From NCBI RefSeq assembly GCF_036320485.1, contig NZ_CP132911.1, positions 1,054,001-1,118,000 of the forward strand: 64,000 nucleotides of DNA, in the 5' to 3' direction. Source of the DNA: Dyella sp. A6 (GTDB lineage: Bacteria; Pseudomonadota; Gammaproteobacteria; Xanthomonadales; Rhodanobacteraceae). The notes under the pieces were generated by a model. The model was not told the origin of the DNA. It was given only the letters and a program-made list of their open reading frames with translations, and did no database searches. Of this stretch, positions 1 through 8,745 are shown one piece after another. Within the stretch, counting starts at the first letter, position 1. Each line of letters starts with the position of its first letter. The translations under genes were made by a program, and so were the position numbers.

Positions 1-3000
1 ACGCCGTCGGGCAGCCGCGCCAGTGTGCCGTCGGTACACGGCGAGGCCGAGCTGAGTGGTCTCGAAGACGGCTATGCGGTGCGCTGGGTTGGCGACGACG
101 GTGCAGCCCTGGTGCTGGACATGCATCGCGCAGGTTCGCCGCAGGCCAATGTCCAGGCGGCCGGCCGTAATGTGCGGCTCGCGCCTCTGGTGCCCTGGCT
201 GGCACTGGTCCCCAGATTGCCGACGGCGCTGGCGGCCTGGCTGGGCGAAGGGCATCCGCATGGCCTGATCCAGGACGTGACGCTGCGCTGGAATCGTGCC
301 GACGGCCTGCAGGCGTTGCATGCCGATTTCAACGACCTGGGCATCGACCCAGTCGGCACCCTGCCTGGGGTGGACCATCTGCAGGGTACCTTGCGGGGCG
401 ATGCCGAGGCGGTCTCGCTGGAGTTGCCGGACCAGGCCGTCACGCTGAGTTTTCCGCACATGTTCCGCAAGCCGTTCGTGATGGCGAAGCTTGGGGGCAC
501 GTTGGCATCCTGGCACACCGGTGGCAACCGGCATATCGGCATCGCTGGACTGGACTTTCAGGGCGAAGGATTTGCCGGCAACGCACGCGGCCAGATCGAG
601 CTGCATGATGCCGGCGGCCCGCCATTCCTCGATCTGTACGCCAACGTGACCCATGCCGATATCACCGCCGCCAAGCTGTTCTGGCCGGTCGACAAGATGT
701 CGCCCGGCGCCGTGAAATGGCTGGATGATGCGCTGGTCAGCGGCACGCTGGACCATGCCGATGTGCTGGTGCATGGCGATCTGAAGGACTGGCCGTTCCG
801 CCACAACGAAGGGCGTTTCGAGGCGCATGCGGAAGTCAGCAACCTGGTCTTCGACTACGGCAAGGAGTGGCCGCAGGCGCAGGGCGTGCATGCCACGGTC
901 GACTTCATCGATAGCGGCATGCTGGTGCAGGCCGATGCGGGGCAGTCGCTCGGCGTCAAGACGAGCAAAGTCATTGCGCTGATTCCAGATTTTTCGCACG
1001 GCACGCTGGACCTGAATGTCAGCGGCGGCGGACCGGCTTCCAGCCTGCTCAACTTCGCGCGCAAGAGCCCGATCGCCAGCCGTGAGGCCGACGTGCTTTC
1101 CAAGCTGAAGCTGGGGGGCAGCGGCCGCTTCGATTTCCATCTTTCGATGCCGCTGCATGACGTGAAGGATTTCATCCTCAATGGCGAGGCGACGCTCAGT
1201 CACGTCGATGCCTCGAATGCCGACTGGGGTCTGCAGCTCGGGCAGATGAGCGGGCCAGCCACGTTCGACGGACATGGTTTTCACGCCGGCCCGCTGAGCG
1301 GCAGCTTCCGCGGCGAACCGTCCACGCTCGACTTGGCGGTCGCCGGGGCCACCGGTGACCCCTCGACCTTGTTCGCCGCCAGCTTGAGCGGAAACTACAG
1401 CGTGGACGAACTGCTGCAGGGCTACCCGCAGCTGACCTGGCTGGGCAAGGTGGCACACGGCCGCAGTGCGTTCACCATCGGCTACGACATTGCGCGGCCG
1501 GCGACCGGTAGCGGGCCCGATACGCAGACCATGACGATCGACTCGCCGTTGATCGGGGTCGCGCTGGATTTCCCGGCGCCGCTGAAGAAGGCCGCGTCCG
1601 CTATCGACATGCCGATGCATCTGTCGATGAGCCTGCCGGTGGCCGGTAGCGATCTGCAGCTGGCGCTGGGCGACGTGCTGCGGGCGCGTATCCGCCTGCC
1701 GGCGAACCAGCAGCCCAACCAGCAGCCCTTGGCTGCAAACCTCGCTTTCGGCACCCAGATGCCGACGGTCGACAGCCTGCCAGCCAGCGGGCTGCGCATC
1801 CGCGGTCGGGCCGAACGGCTGGACGTGACTGGTTGGGTGCAGTACGCCGCATCTGGCCATGGCGGCAACGGGCCCGCGCTGGAAACCCTCGATATCGATG
1901 CGGCGAATGCGGACATTTTCGAGCGTGATTTCGGCAACATGCACATCCATGCCAGCCCGAAGGGCGACACGCTGGCGATCGATGCGCAGAGCAAGACGCT
2001 GGCGGGCCATTTCGATGTGCCCACCACGCAATTGAACAAGCGCGGGATCACGGCGCGGCTGAAGCGGCTGTACTGGCCGCGGGAAAACTTCGCCAAGGAC
2101 GCCAAGGGGGCGGAGGTTCCCGTCGTCGATCCGGCGGATACCGGCATCGACCCTGGCGCCATCCCGCCGCTGCACATGGTCGTGGGCGACCTGCGCCTGG
2201 GGGCAGCACGGTTGGGTCAGGCGCGTCTGGAGACGTGGCCCACCCCCCATGGCATGCATATCGACCAGTTGCGCGCGCTCTCGCCACGGGTGCAGGTGAC
2301 CGCCACCGGCGACTGGGACGGCACGGCCGCCAGCAGCCACACTCATATGCGGATCGACTTTGCCGCGGACAACCTCGGCGACATGCTCAACGACTTCGGT
2401 TTCGACAATATTTTCAGCGGCGGCAAGACGCGCGACCAGCTGGATGCGACCTGGCCCGGCGCGCCCTCGTCGCTGGCATTGGCCAACATGGACGGAAAGC
2501 TCAGTGTCGAGGTCAGCAACGGTCGCATTCCGGACGTGGCGCCTGGCGTGGGGCGGTTGTTCGGGCTGGTTTCGCTGGGCGAACTGCCGCGACGCCTGTC
2601 GCTGGACTTCGGCGACGTGTTCGGCAAGGGTCTGGGCTTCGATTCGATCACCGGCGATTTCACGCTGGCCAACGGCAACGCTACGACCCGCAATCTGAAG
2701 ATCCACGGACCCGCCGCGGAAATCAGTGTCACCGGTCGCACCGGCCTGCGCGCTCGCGACTATGACCAGATCGTCACGGTCATCCCGCACGTGGGCAACA
2801 GCTTGCCGGTGGTCGGCGCGGTGGTCGGCGGGCCGGTCGGGGCGGCTGCCGGGCTGGCCGTACAGGGCTTGCTCGGCAAAGGCCTGAACCACGTCGCCAT
2901 GCGTCGCTACCACGTCACCGGGAGCTGGGCGAAGCCGGTGATGAAACTGATCGATACCAGCGACATTCCGCAGTCCGGGGCTCCGCAGCCCGGAGCTGGC

Positions 3001-3159
3001 CCCAAGACACCCGCCAACGTACCTGCCAGGACACCTGCGAAGCCAGCCCGGCCCGCTTCGCCGGCCAGTCGCCATGCGGCTGCGCGTTCGATGCCTGCGA
3101 AACCTTCCACCGCCAGATCGATGCCGGCTGCAGCGGCATCCGCACCCGGCCGGCCGTGA
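1..3159 (+). CDS. yhdP: YhdP-family AsmA-like envelope protein, C-terminal part (5' end outside window)
   Basis: The frame is open from base 1, so about 1052 C-terminal residues of a larger protein are present; E. coli YhdP is about 1266 aa. The family (DUF3971 plus AsmA-like C-terminus) forms long inner-membrane-anchored bridges implicated in phospholipid transport to the outer membrane. The visible part is the beta-rich repetitive body. It ends in a typical AsmA-like segment around 2480-2960 (NGRIPDVAPGVGRLFGLVSL, then a glycine-rich VVGAVVGGPVGAAAGLA stretch). A tail of about 65 residues rich in Pro, Ala and Lys follows, looks disordered, and is not part of the domain. tldD lies 117 bp downstream, the same order as E. 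coli yhdP-tldD, which supports the call. Confidence 0.9.
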   Translation, partial: TPSGSRASVPSVHGEAELSGLEDGYAVRWVGDDGAALVLDMHRAGSPQANVQAAGRNVRLAPLVPWLALVPRLPTALAAWLGEGHPHGLIQDVTLRWNRADGLQALHADFNDLGIDPVGTLPGVDHLQGTLRGDAEAVSLELPDQAVTLSFPHMFRKPFVMAKLGGTLASWHTGGNRHIGIAGLDFQGEGFAGNARGQIELHDAGGPPFLDLYANVTHADITAAKLFWPVDKMSPGAVKWLDDALVSGTLDHADVLVHGDLKDWPFRHNEGRFEAHAEVSNLVFDYGKEWPQAQGVHATVDFIDSGMLVQADAGQSLGVKTSKVIALIPDFSHGTLDLNVSGGGPASSLLNFARKSPIASREADVLSKLKLGGSGRFDFHLSMPLHDVKDFILNGEATLSHVDASNADWGLQLGQMSGPATFDGHGFHAGPLSGSFRGEPSTLDLAVAGATGDPSTLFAASLSGNYSVDELLQGYPQLTWLGKVAHGRSAFTIGYDIARPATGSGPDTQTMTIDSPLIGVALDFPAPLKKAASAIDMPMHLSMSLPVAGSDLQLALGDVLRARIRLPANQQPNQQPLAANLAFGTQMPTVDSLPASGLRIRGRAERLDVTGWVQYAASGHGGNGPALETLDIDAANADIFERDFGNMHIHASPKGDTLAIDAQSKTLAGHFDVPTTQLNKRGITARLKRLYWPRENFAKDAKGAEVPVVDPADTGIDPGAIPPLHMVVGDLRLGAARLGQARLETWPTPHGMHIDQLRALSPRVQVTATGDWDGTAASSHTHMRIDFAADNLGDMLNDFGFDNIFSGGKTRDQLDATWPGAPSSLALANMDGKLSVEVSNGRIPDVAPGVGRLFGLVSLGELPRRLSLDFGDVFGKGLGFDSITGDFTLANGNATTRNLKIHGPAAEISVTGRTGLRARDYDQIVTVIPHVGNSLPVVGAVVGGPVGAAAGLAVQGLLGKGLNHVAMRRYHVTGSWAKPVMKLIDTSDIPQSGAPQPGAGPKTPANVPARTPAKPARPASPASRHAAARSMPAKPSTARSMPAAAASAPGRP

Positions 3160-3276
3160 CCGCGGCCGGGCCCGGGCTTTAAGCTTGGCGTTTAGCCCTC
3201 ACCTTCCAGTCGTGGCCCTGTCACGACCGGTCGGACCGCCAAGGTCCGCTCCACCCACTCATATCGGTAAAGCCCC

Positions 3277-4716
3277 ATGGATTCCCTGATCGCCCAGGTC
3301 GAAAACCGTCTTCTTGCTCCCGGCGGGCTCGCCACCGGCGACCTCGATCGCGTGTTCGCGCAGTTGATGGGGCCGTCGATCGACGCCGCTGACCTGTATT
3401 TCCAGCATTCGCGCAGCGAGTCGTGGCTGCTGGAGGAAGGCATCGTCAAGGACGGCAGCCACGCCATCGAGCAGGGCGTGGGCGTGCGCGCGATCAGCGG
3501 CGAAAAGACCGGTTTCGCCTATTCCGACGAGATCGTGCTGCCGCAGCTGCTGGAGGCCTCGAAGGCGGCGCGTGCGATCGCCCAGGACGGGAACGGTGCC
3601 GGCAAACCGTTGGCCCTGGCCGGGGCGCAGCCGTTCTACCCGGCGATCGATCCGGTGGAAAGCCTGCCGAATGCCGACAAGATCGCTCTGCTGCGCGAAG
3701 TGGATGCCTATGCGCGGGCACGCGACCCGCGCGTGAAGCAGGTCATGGTGAGCCTGGCCGCCACGCTGGATACCGTGCTGGTGGCGGCTTCCGATGGCAC
3801 CCTGGCCGCCGACGTGCGGCCACTGGTGCGGCTGTCGGTGCAGGTGATCGCCGAGAGCAACGGTCGGCGCGAGCAGGGGCATGCCGGCGGCGGTGGTCGC
3901 TATGGCTACCGCGAGCTGATCGAGAACGGTCGTGCGCTGGCCTTTGCCGACGAAGCGGTACGTCAGGCGCTGATGAATCTGGATTCGGTCGATGCGCCAG
4001 CCGGCCAGATGACCGTGGTGCTGGGGCCGGGCTGGCCCGGCGTACTGCTGCACGAAGCCGTAGGCCACGGTCTGGAAGGCGACTTCAACCGCAAGGGCAG
4101 TTCTGCCTTCGCCGGTCGTATGGGCCAGCGTGTAGCGGCACCCGGCGTCACCGTGGTCGACGACGGTACCCTGCAGGGGCGTCGCGGTTCGCTCAGCGTG
4201 GATGACGAGGGCACCCCGACCGAGTGCACCACCCTGATCGAGGACGGCATTCTCAAGGGCTACATGCAGGACAAGCTCAATGCCCGCCTGATGGGCATGG
4301 CGCCGACCGGCAACGGCCGGCGCGAATCCTTCGCGCAGCTGCCCATGCCGCGCATGACCAACACTTACATGCTGGGCGGTTCGCACGACCCGGAAGAAAT
4401 CATCCGCTCGGTGAAGCGCGGCCTGTACGCACCGAACTTCGGCGGTGGCCAGGTCGACATCACCAGTGGCAAGTTCGTGTTTTCGGCCAGCGAGGCCTAC
4501 CTGATCGAGGACGGCAGGATCACCGCTCCGGTGAAGGGCGCCACCCTGATCGGCTCGGGCCCTGAGGTGCTTACCCGGGTCTCGATGATCGGCAACGACA
4601 TGCGGCTGGATGATGGCGTGGGCGTCTGTGGCAAGGACGGCCAGAGCGTGCCGGTAGGTGTGGGGCAGCCGACCCTGAAGATCGACGCGATGACCGTGGG
4701 CGGCACCGCCGCGTAA
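3277..4716 (+). CDS. tldD: TldD, metalloprotease subunit of TldD/TldE
   Basis: A 479-aa protein matching the full length of TldD. With TldE (PmbA, at 8746-10116) it forms a heterodimeric zinc protease that degrades unfolded peptides and matures some modified peptides such as microcin B17; it also acts on the CcdA antitoxin. The zinc-binding HEAVGH motif followed by [14 protein letters not shown] lies near 4050-4110. The conserved C-terminal block [19 protein letters not shown] is at 4620-4680. It sits 117 bp after the yhdP-like gene and may be read with it. The ATG at 3277 gives the normal N-terminus. The family assignment is secure; peptide substrates in this host are unknown. Confidence 0.96.
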   Translation: MDSLIAQVENRLLAPGGLATGDLDRVFAQLMGPSIDAADLYFQHSRSESWLLEEGIVKDGSHAIEQGVGVRAISGEKTGFAYSDEIVLPQLLEASKAARAIAQDGNGAGKPLALAGAQPFYPAIDPVESLPNADKIALLREVDAYARARDPRVKQVMVSLAATLDTVLVAASDGTLAADVRPLVRLSVQVIAESNGRREQGHAGGGGRYGYRELIENGRALAFADEAVRQALMNLDSVDAPAGQMTVVLGPGWPGVLLHEAVGHGLEGDFNRKGSSAFAGRMGQRVAAPGVTVVDDGTLQGRRGSLSVDDEGTPTECTTLIEDGILKGYMQDKLNARLMGMAPTGNGRRESFAQLPMPRMTNTYMLGGSHDPEEIIRSVKRGLYAPNFGGGQVDITSGKFVFSASEAYLIEDGRITAPVKGATLIGSGPEVLTRVSMIGNDMRLDDGVGVCGKDGQSVPVGVGQPTLKIDAMTVGGTAA

Positions 4717-4848
4717 GCTTCCCGATGCAGCTGACCAGGCTGTATCCGCACAGGATTTGACACGGGTCAAGACCGGCCATGGTGCTGCGCATCATGCTTT
4801 CCTCGGCGCGAGGCATGGGTGCCTCGGCCCGAACAGGGAGGCCTGGTT

Positions 4849-6222
4849 ATGAAACGCGTCGACCCGTCACGTCGCCGCAGTCCGGTTATGCGTCCAGCGT
4901 ACTGGTTGCTGTCGATCCTGCTTTTGCTGGCGCTGCCGTGGCCGGTGCTGGCAATTCCTGCTTTTGCACGACAGACCGGGCAACCGTGCGCGGCTTGCCA
5001 CATTGGCGCCTTCGGACCCCAGCTGACCCCGTTCGGGCGCCAGTTCAAGCTGCTCGGCTATACGCTCAAGAGCGGAAGTGGGCCCGAGGTACCGCTTTCG
5101 GCGATGGTGGTGGAGTCGTTCACCCGTACGCTGAAAGCCCAGACAGAGTCACCGGCACCTGGCTTTGCGGATAACGACAATACCGAGTTGTCGCAGGCTT
5201 CAGTCTTCCTTGGCGGACGGCTGGCCGAGCATCTGGGCGTGCTGGCACAGGCGACCTATTCCCAGAACGGTGGCCTGCTGGGCTGGGACAACATGGATCT
5301 GCGTTACGCGCGTTCGGTGACCCACGGCAAGCACACCTGGATCTGGGGCGTCAGCGTCAATAACAACCCTACCGTTTCTGACGTGTTCAACACTGCGCCG
5401 GCCTGGATGTTCCCGTACATGTCGGCGGACCTTGCCCCGGGCGCTCCGGCACAACCGATCCTATTCGGCGGCCTGGGAGGCGCGGTGATCGGGTCTACGG
5501 CCTATGCCCAGCTCGACAATGCCTGGTATGGGGAAGTCGGTATCTACCGTTCACTGTCGCCGGCGTTCCTGCGCAAGGTGAATGCCGACTTCGGAGGTCG
5601 CCTGAACGGTCTGACTCCGTATCTGCGGCTGGCACGCACCTGGTACCTGGCCAGCGGCAACCTGGAAGTGGGCGGGTTCGCGATGCAGGCACGGCGCGGA
5701 CTGGTAGGCAGCAATGCCAACGGTGATGCCATCGCCCTGCCTGGCCCCACGGACAGCCTCAGCGATCTGGGTGTGGATGCCAGCTACCAGTATTTCCATG
5801 GCGATCACACGATCACCCTCGCAGGGATCTATGTGGACGAGCGGCAACGCCTGAATGCGACGTACGCCAGTGGCGGGTCCGACCATCTGCATGACAGCCT
5901 GGAGTCTTTCAACCTCAACGGCAGCTACTGGTATCGCAATACCTACGGCGCGACGCTGGGCATGTTCACCGACGATGGCAGCCGTGACATGACGCTGTAT
6001 GGCGGCAGCGGCCGGCCGAACACCGAGGGCGGGATCGTCGAGTTCGACTGGAATCCGTTCGGCAAGGCGGATTCCTGGGCCGAGCCCTTCATGAACCTTC
6101 GGCTCGGCGCCCAGTACATCTTCTATACCCGCTTCAGCGGCGCCGTACACAACATCGACGGAGCCGGACGCTCGGCCAAGGACAACAACACCTTGTACGT
6201 GTACGCATGGCTGGCGATCTGA
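4849..6222 (+). CDS. Putative outer-membrane beta-barrel protein with one haem-c (CxxCH) motif
   Basis: A 457-aa exported protein. The ATG at 4849 follows an AGGGAGG ribosome-binding site; an upstream in-frame GTG at 4819 is less likely. Residues 17-36 form a hydrophobic signal sequence. CAACH at residues 47-51 is a single class-I haem-c attachment motif just after the mature N-terminus, within a GQPCAACHIGAFGPQLTPFG context. The rest alternates polar and hydrophobic residues with many aromatic positions (YLRLARTWYLASG, LGAQYIFYTRF) as in an outer-membrane barrel. No second haem motif is present. The role is unknown; an electron-transfer or redox-sensing porin is an inference. It is followed by an intrinsic terminator at 6247-6281, so it probably forms its own unit. 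Confidence 0.7.
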   Translation: MKRVDPSRRRSPVMRPAYWLLSILLLLALPWPVLAIPAFARQTGQPCAACHIGAFGPQLTPFGRQFKLLGYTLKSGSGPEVPLSAMVVESFTRTLKAQTESPAPGFADNDNTELSQASVFLGGRLAEHLGVLAQATYSQNGGLLGWDNMDLRYARSVTHGKHTWIWGVSVNNNPTVSDVFNTAPAWMFPYMSADLAPGAPAQPILFGGLGGAVIGSTAYAQLDNAWYGEVGIYRSLSPAFLRKVNADFGGRLNGLTPYLRLARTWYLASGNLEVGGFAMQARRGLVGSNANGDAIALPGPTDSLSDLGVDASYQYFHGDHTITLAGIYVDERQRLNATYASGGSDHLHDSLESFNLNGSYWYRNTYGATLGMFTDDGSRDMTLYGGSGRPNTEGGIVEFDWNPFGKADSWAEPFMNLRLGAQYIFYTRFSGAVHNIDGAGRSAKDNNTLYVYAWLAI

Positions 6223-6246
6223 GTCGAAATCCTCTCCCCAGAGACA

Positions 6247-6281
6247 CCGCGGCGACCATCATGGCGCCGCGGCATTTTTTT
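6247..6281 (+). terminator. Rho-independent terminator after the haem-motif outer-membrane gene
   Basis: The arms CCGCGGCG (6247-6254) and CGCCGCGG (6265-6272) form an 8-bp GC stem with a 10-nt loop. Seven T residues follow at 6275-6281. It lies 25 bp after the stop of the plus-strand gene and overlaps the last codons of the convergent hydroxylase gene. Confidence 0.8.
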
Positions 6282-7146
6282 GCCGATACCGCAGCTCCTC
6301 GGTGGTTTCGCCCGGTCCGTCCGGGCGCCAGCCGGGCGGGCGCAGCAGGTAGCCGGCGACATCGCGCAGCCGGTGCGCGCCGCGCAGGTCGCGCCAGATG
6401 TCGCGCCAGACGTGGAACTCGACCTCGAACAGGCGGTGTCCGTCGACCGGTTTCACCAGGCCGTAGCGACAGGGCTGGTCCTCGCGTTCAGCGGCGTAGG
6501 TCCCGAACAGCCGGTCGAACACGATCAGCACGCCGCCGAAATTGGCGTCGAGGTAGTCGAGGTTCGACGCGTGGTGAACGCGGTGGGCGGATGGTGTGTT
6601 CAACACGTATTCCAGCCAGCCCAGACGGGGAATCCAGGTGGCATGCAGCCAGAACTGGTAGAGCAGGTTGAGCGCCAGCGTCAGCAGCACCGTCTGCGGA
6701 GGGAAGCCGATCCATACTAGGGGTGCGAAGAACAATGCGGTACCGGTGAGCTTGCCGGTCCAGCCCAGGCGGTAGGCCGACGCAAGGTTGAGCTGGCCGG
6801 GCGAGTGGTGCACCGCGTGGGTCGCCCAGAACCAGCGGACGCGGTGCGCGGCACGGTGGTACCAGTAATAGAAGAATTCCTCGCCGATGAACAGCAGCAA
6901 GAAGCTCCATATGCTGTCCAGTGTGATCGTCGTCAGTCGATGCGGCCAGACGACGGCGAACACGGCCGAAGCCACAGACAGCGGCAGCAGGTTGAGCAAC
7001 TGACGGCCGGCCAGATCGAACATCGAGACGCGATAGGCCTTCCAGTCGTAGCGTCCGGGCTGGTGGCGCGAGAGCACGGCAGCCTCGGTCAGTGATGCGG
7101 CAAGCAGCAACGGCAGTGCGTAGAGCAGAACGTGGTGAGGCGACAT
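6259..7146 (-). CDS. Fatty acid hydroxylase / sterol desaturase family membrane protein
   Basis: A 295-aa integral membrane protein of the di-iron fatty acid hydroxylase superfamily, which hydroxylates or desaturates lipids. The histidine clusters expected for the di-iron site are all visible: HRAAH (97-101), HAVHH (110-114) and HRVHH (188-192). They are separated by hydrophobic segments around residues 5-25, 50-70, 78-92 and 140-172. The ATG at 7146 is preceded by GGAAG. It is divergent from a TetR-type regulator with a palindrome between them, so control by that regulator is likely (inference). The substrate cannot be named from sequence; carotenoid, hopanoid, fatty acid or ornithine-lipid hydroxylation are all possible in this superfamily. 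Confidence 0.85.
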   Translation of the reverse strand: MSPHHVLLYALPLLLAASLTEAAVLSRHQPGRYDWKAYRVSMFDLAGRQLLNLLPLSVASAVFAVVWPHRLTTITLDSIWSFLLLFIGEEFFYYWYHRAAHRVRWFWATHAVHHSPGQLNLASAYRLGWTGKLTGTALFFAPLVWIGFPPQTVLLTLALNLLYQFWLHATWIPRLGWLEYVLNTPSAHRVHHASNLDYLDANFGGVLIVFDRLFGTYAAEREDQPCRYGLVKPVDGHRLFEVEFHVWRDIWRDLRGAHRLRDVAGYLLRPPGWRPDGPGETTEELRYRQKNAAAP

Positions 7147-7175
7147 GACACTTCCGCGCTAGATGTTGGACAGTG

Positions 7176-7188
7176 CTCATTTTATGAG
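7176..7188. promoter_or_regulatory. Candidate TetR operator palindrome between divergent genes
   Basis: CTCAT-TTT-ATGAG is a perfect inverted repeat in the 88-bp space between the hydroxylase start (7146) and the preferred TetR start (7235). TetR proteins commonly bind such short palindromes in divergent promoters and repress themselves and the neighbour. Binding is inferred from position and symmetry only. Confidence 0.45.
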
Positions 7189-7234
7189 TGATGCTCAGGT
7201 TATTGATTCGGTTTTGCCGGGGGCGTCGATATCG

Positions 7235-7906
7235 ATGAAAGAGCCGGAAAAACAAGGTGCTGGGCGCAGGGCGCCGACCCAGGAACGGGCCCGCCAGACT
7301 CGCTTGCTCATTTTCGAGACGGCCTTGCGCATCCTGGAGAAGCAGGGGCTGGAAGGGCTGACCACCAACCGCATCGCCGAACTGTCGGGGTTCGGCGTGG
7401 GCACCATCTACCAGTATTTCGCGAACAAGCAGGAGATCCTGCTGGCGCTCGCCCGGCACGAGCAGGAACGCAAGCTGGCCGAGGTGACTGCATTGCTGCG
7501 CACGCAGCCGGAGCCACCGGCGCTACCGGGTGAGCTGCCACGGATCCGTGCCCTGATACGGGCGCTGCTGCAGGCCTTCGGCGGCCGGCACCGGGCGCGC
7601 CGGATCATCCTGCAGACGGCGCTCGACGCGGGCCTGCCGTCAGCGGGCGAAGCCGCGGCGGCGTTCGCCGCACTGCTGGTGGAAGGCGTGGCGGCCGGAC
7701 CGGATGGCCATGATCTGCGTCTGGACGAGCTGGAAGCCTACGTGCTGGTGCAGGCGGTGCTGGGCGCCATCCGTGGCGCGCTGCTGCGCGACGAGCGCCT
7801 GCTGCGCCGGCCGGCATTTGAAGATGCGCTGGTGAGCCTGATCAGCGGATTTCTGGCGACCCGGACCAAGGCTCTGGCGAATCCGTGTCCTGCGACAGTT
7901 CCTTGA
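7235..7906 (+). CDS. TetR-family transcriptional regulator
   Basis: A 223-aa regulator from the ATG at 7235; in-frame ATGs at 7163 and 7184 would give 247 or 240 aa. The 7235 start is preferred because GGGGGC precedes it and the other two lie on or before the palindrome at 7176-7188. The N-terminal helix-turn-helix reads LTTNRIAELSGFGVGTIYQY followed by FANKQEIL (about residues 42-67), a textbook TetR recognition helix. The C-terminal half is an alpha-helical ligand or dimerisation domain with no specific motif. It is divergent from the hydroxylase gene and probably represses it in response to a lipid-like or aromatic ligand (inference). Its 3' end overlaps the convergent darP gene by 65 bp. 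Confidence 0.85.
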   Translation: MKEPEKQGAGRRAPTQERARQTRLLIFETALRILEKQGLEGLTTNRIAELSGFGVGTIYQYFANKQEILLALARHEQERKLAEVTALLRTQPEPPALPGELPRIRALIRALLQAFGGRHRARRIILQTALDAGLPSAGEAAAAFAALLVEGVAAGPDGHDLRLDELEAYVLVQAVLGAIRGALLRDERLLRRPAFEDALVSLISGFLATRTKALANPCPATVP

Positions 7907-8405
7907 GCACCTGGAACAGCTCCCGATAGGCCCGCGGTGGTTTGTTCGGCGAGTCCTTCTCCACCCTTGCCTGTCGGATCAGCGAGCGCAGGTGCTGGCG
8001 ATCCAGTTCGGGGTGCTGAGCGATCAGCGCATGTAGGGCCTGGTCGTCATCGAGCAGCCGATCACGCTGCGCTTCCAGCCGGTGCATGGCGGCGGTTTCC
8101 TGGCGCTGGCGGTCGCGGTTTTCGCCCAGCGCGGCGCGGACCGCATCGAAGGCCGCGGTGTCGTGGCGACGCATCAGCTTGGCCAGGAAGGCAAGCTGGC
8201 GCTTGCGGGCGATGTGCGAGGTGATGCGGCGCACGTTGGCGATCTCGTCGCGCACGTCGTCCGGCAGTTCCAGCTTCGCCAGTTTCGCCGGCGGCAGATC
8301 GACCAGCTGGCCGGCCAGCTCCAGTACCGCCAGTGCATCGCGGCGCTGCTGGGTCCGGGTGGGGCCGTAGTCGTGGTCGGGATCGTCGGTGTAATTGCGG
8401 TTCAC
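7842..8405 (-). CDS. darP: DarP (YjgA, DUF615), 50S ribosome assembly factor
   Basis: A 187-aa protein, close to E. coli DarP/YjgA (183 aa), which binds late 50S precursors. Recognisable family segments are QRRDALAVLELAGQLVDL, VRRITSHIARKRQLAFLAKL and QHPELDRQHLRSLIRQAR. It starts at the GTG at 8405, which overlaps the stop of the upstream DUF1653 gene (GTGA), so translation is probably coupled. The frame stays open further upstream, but that extension would run through the DUF1653 gene and has no family similarity. The last 65 bp overlap the end of the convergent TetR gene. Divergent pmbA nearby matches the E. coli yjgA/pmbA arrangement. Confidence 0.92.
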   Translation of the reverse strand: MNRNYTDDPDHDYGPTRTQQRRDALAVLELAGQLVDLPPAKLAKLELPDDVRDEIANVRRITSHIARKRQLAFLAKLMRRHDTAAFDAVRAALGENRDRQRQETAAMHRLEAQRDRLLDDDQALHALIAQHPELDRQHLRSLIRQARVEKDSPNKPPRAYRELFQVLKELSQDTDSPEPWSGSPEIR

Positions 8406-8638
8406 AGGTTTTCCAGCGGGCTTTCGAGGGCCTCTTCCAGCGCGAAGCGGGGCACGACCGCGCCATTCTTTTCGACGGTTTCGGCGAACATCGCGGCCGG
8501 TCGTACCCACAGGCCGAATTCGCCGTACAGCGCCTGGTACACCACCAGTTCCTCCAGCGTTTCGCTGTGGCGGGCGGTACCCAGCACCCGATAGCGCTGG
8601 CCTTTGTAGTGACGGTAGATGCCGGGAATGGCGGACAT
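8402..8638 (-). CDS. DUF1653 domain protein
   Basis: A small protein of 78 aa with the compact DUF1653 fold signature: GIYRHYKGQRYRVLG near the N-terminus, ELVVYQALYGEFGLWVRP in the middle, then a short acidic C-terminus. The ATG at 8638 is preceded by GGAG. The family is widespread and has no established biochemical role. It overlaps darP by 4 bp and is divergent from pmbA 107 bp away. An upstream in-frame start (98 aa) lacks family similarity in the extra residues. Confidence 0.85.
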   Translation of the reverse strand: MSAIPGIYRHYKGQRYRVLGTARHSETLEELVVYQALYGEFGLWVRPAAMFAETVEKNGAVVPRFALEEALESPLENL

Positions 8639-8745
8639 GCATTTCTCCGCGAGGTGCTTTGCATTCGGCCGCGCAGCCCCCATGTCGGCAGACGGCACGG
8701 TGCGGATCGTGCATTCTACCCGTTTGGTTTCCAGGAAACGCCCCC

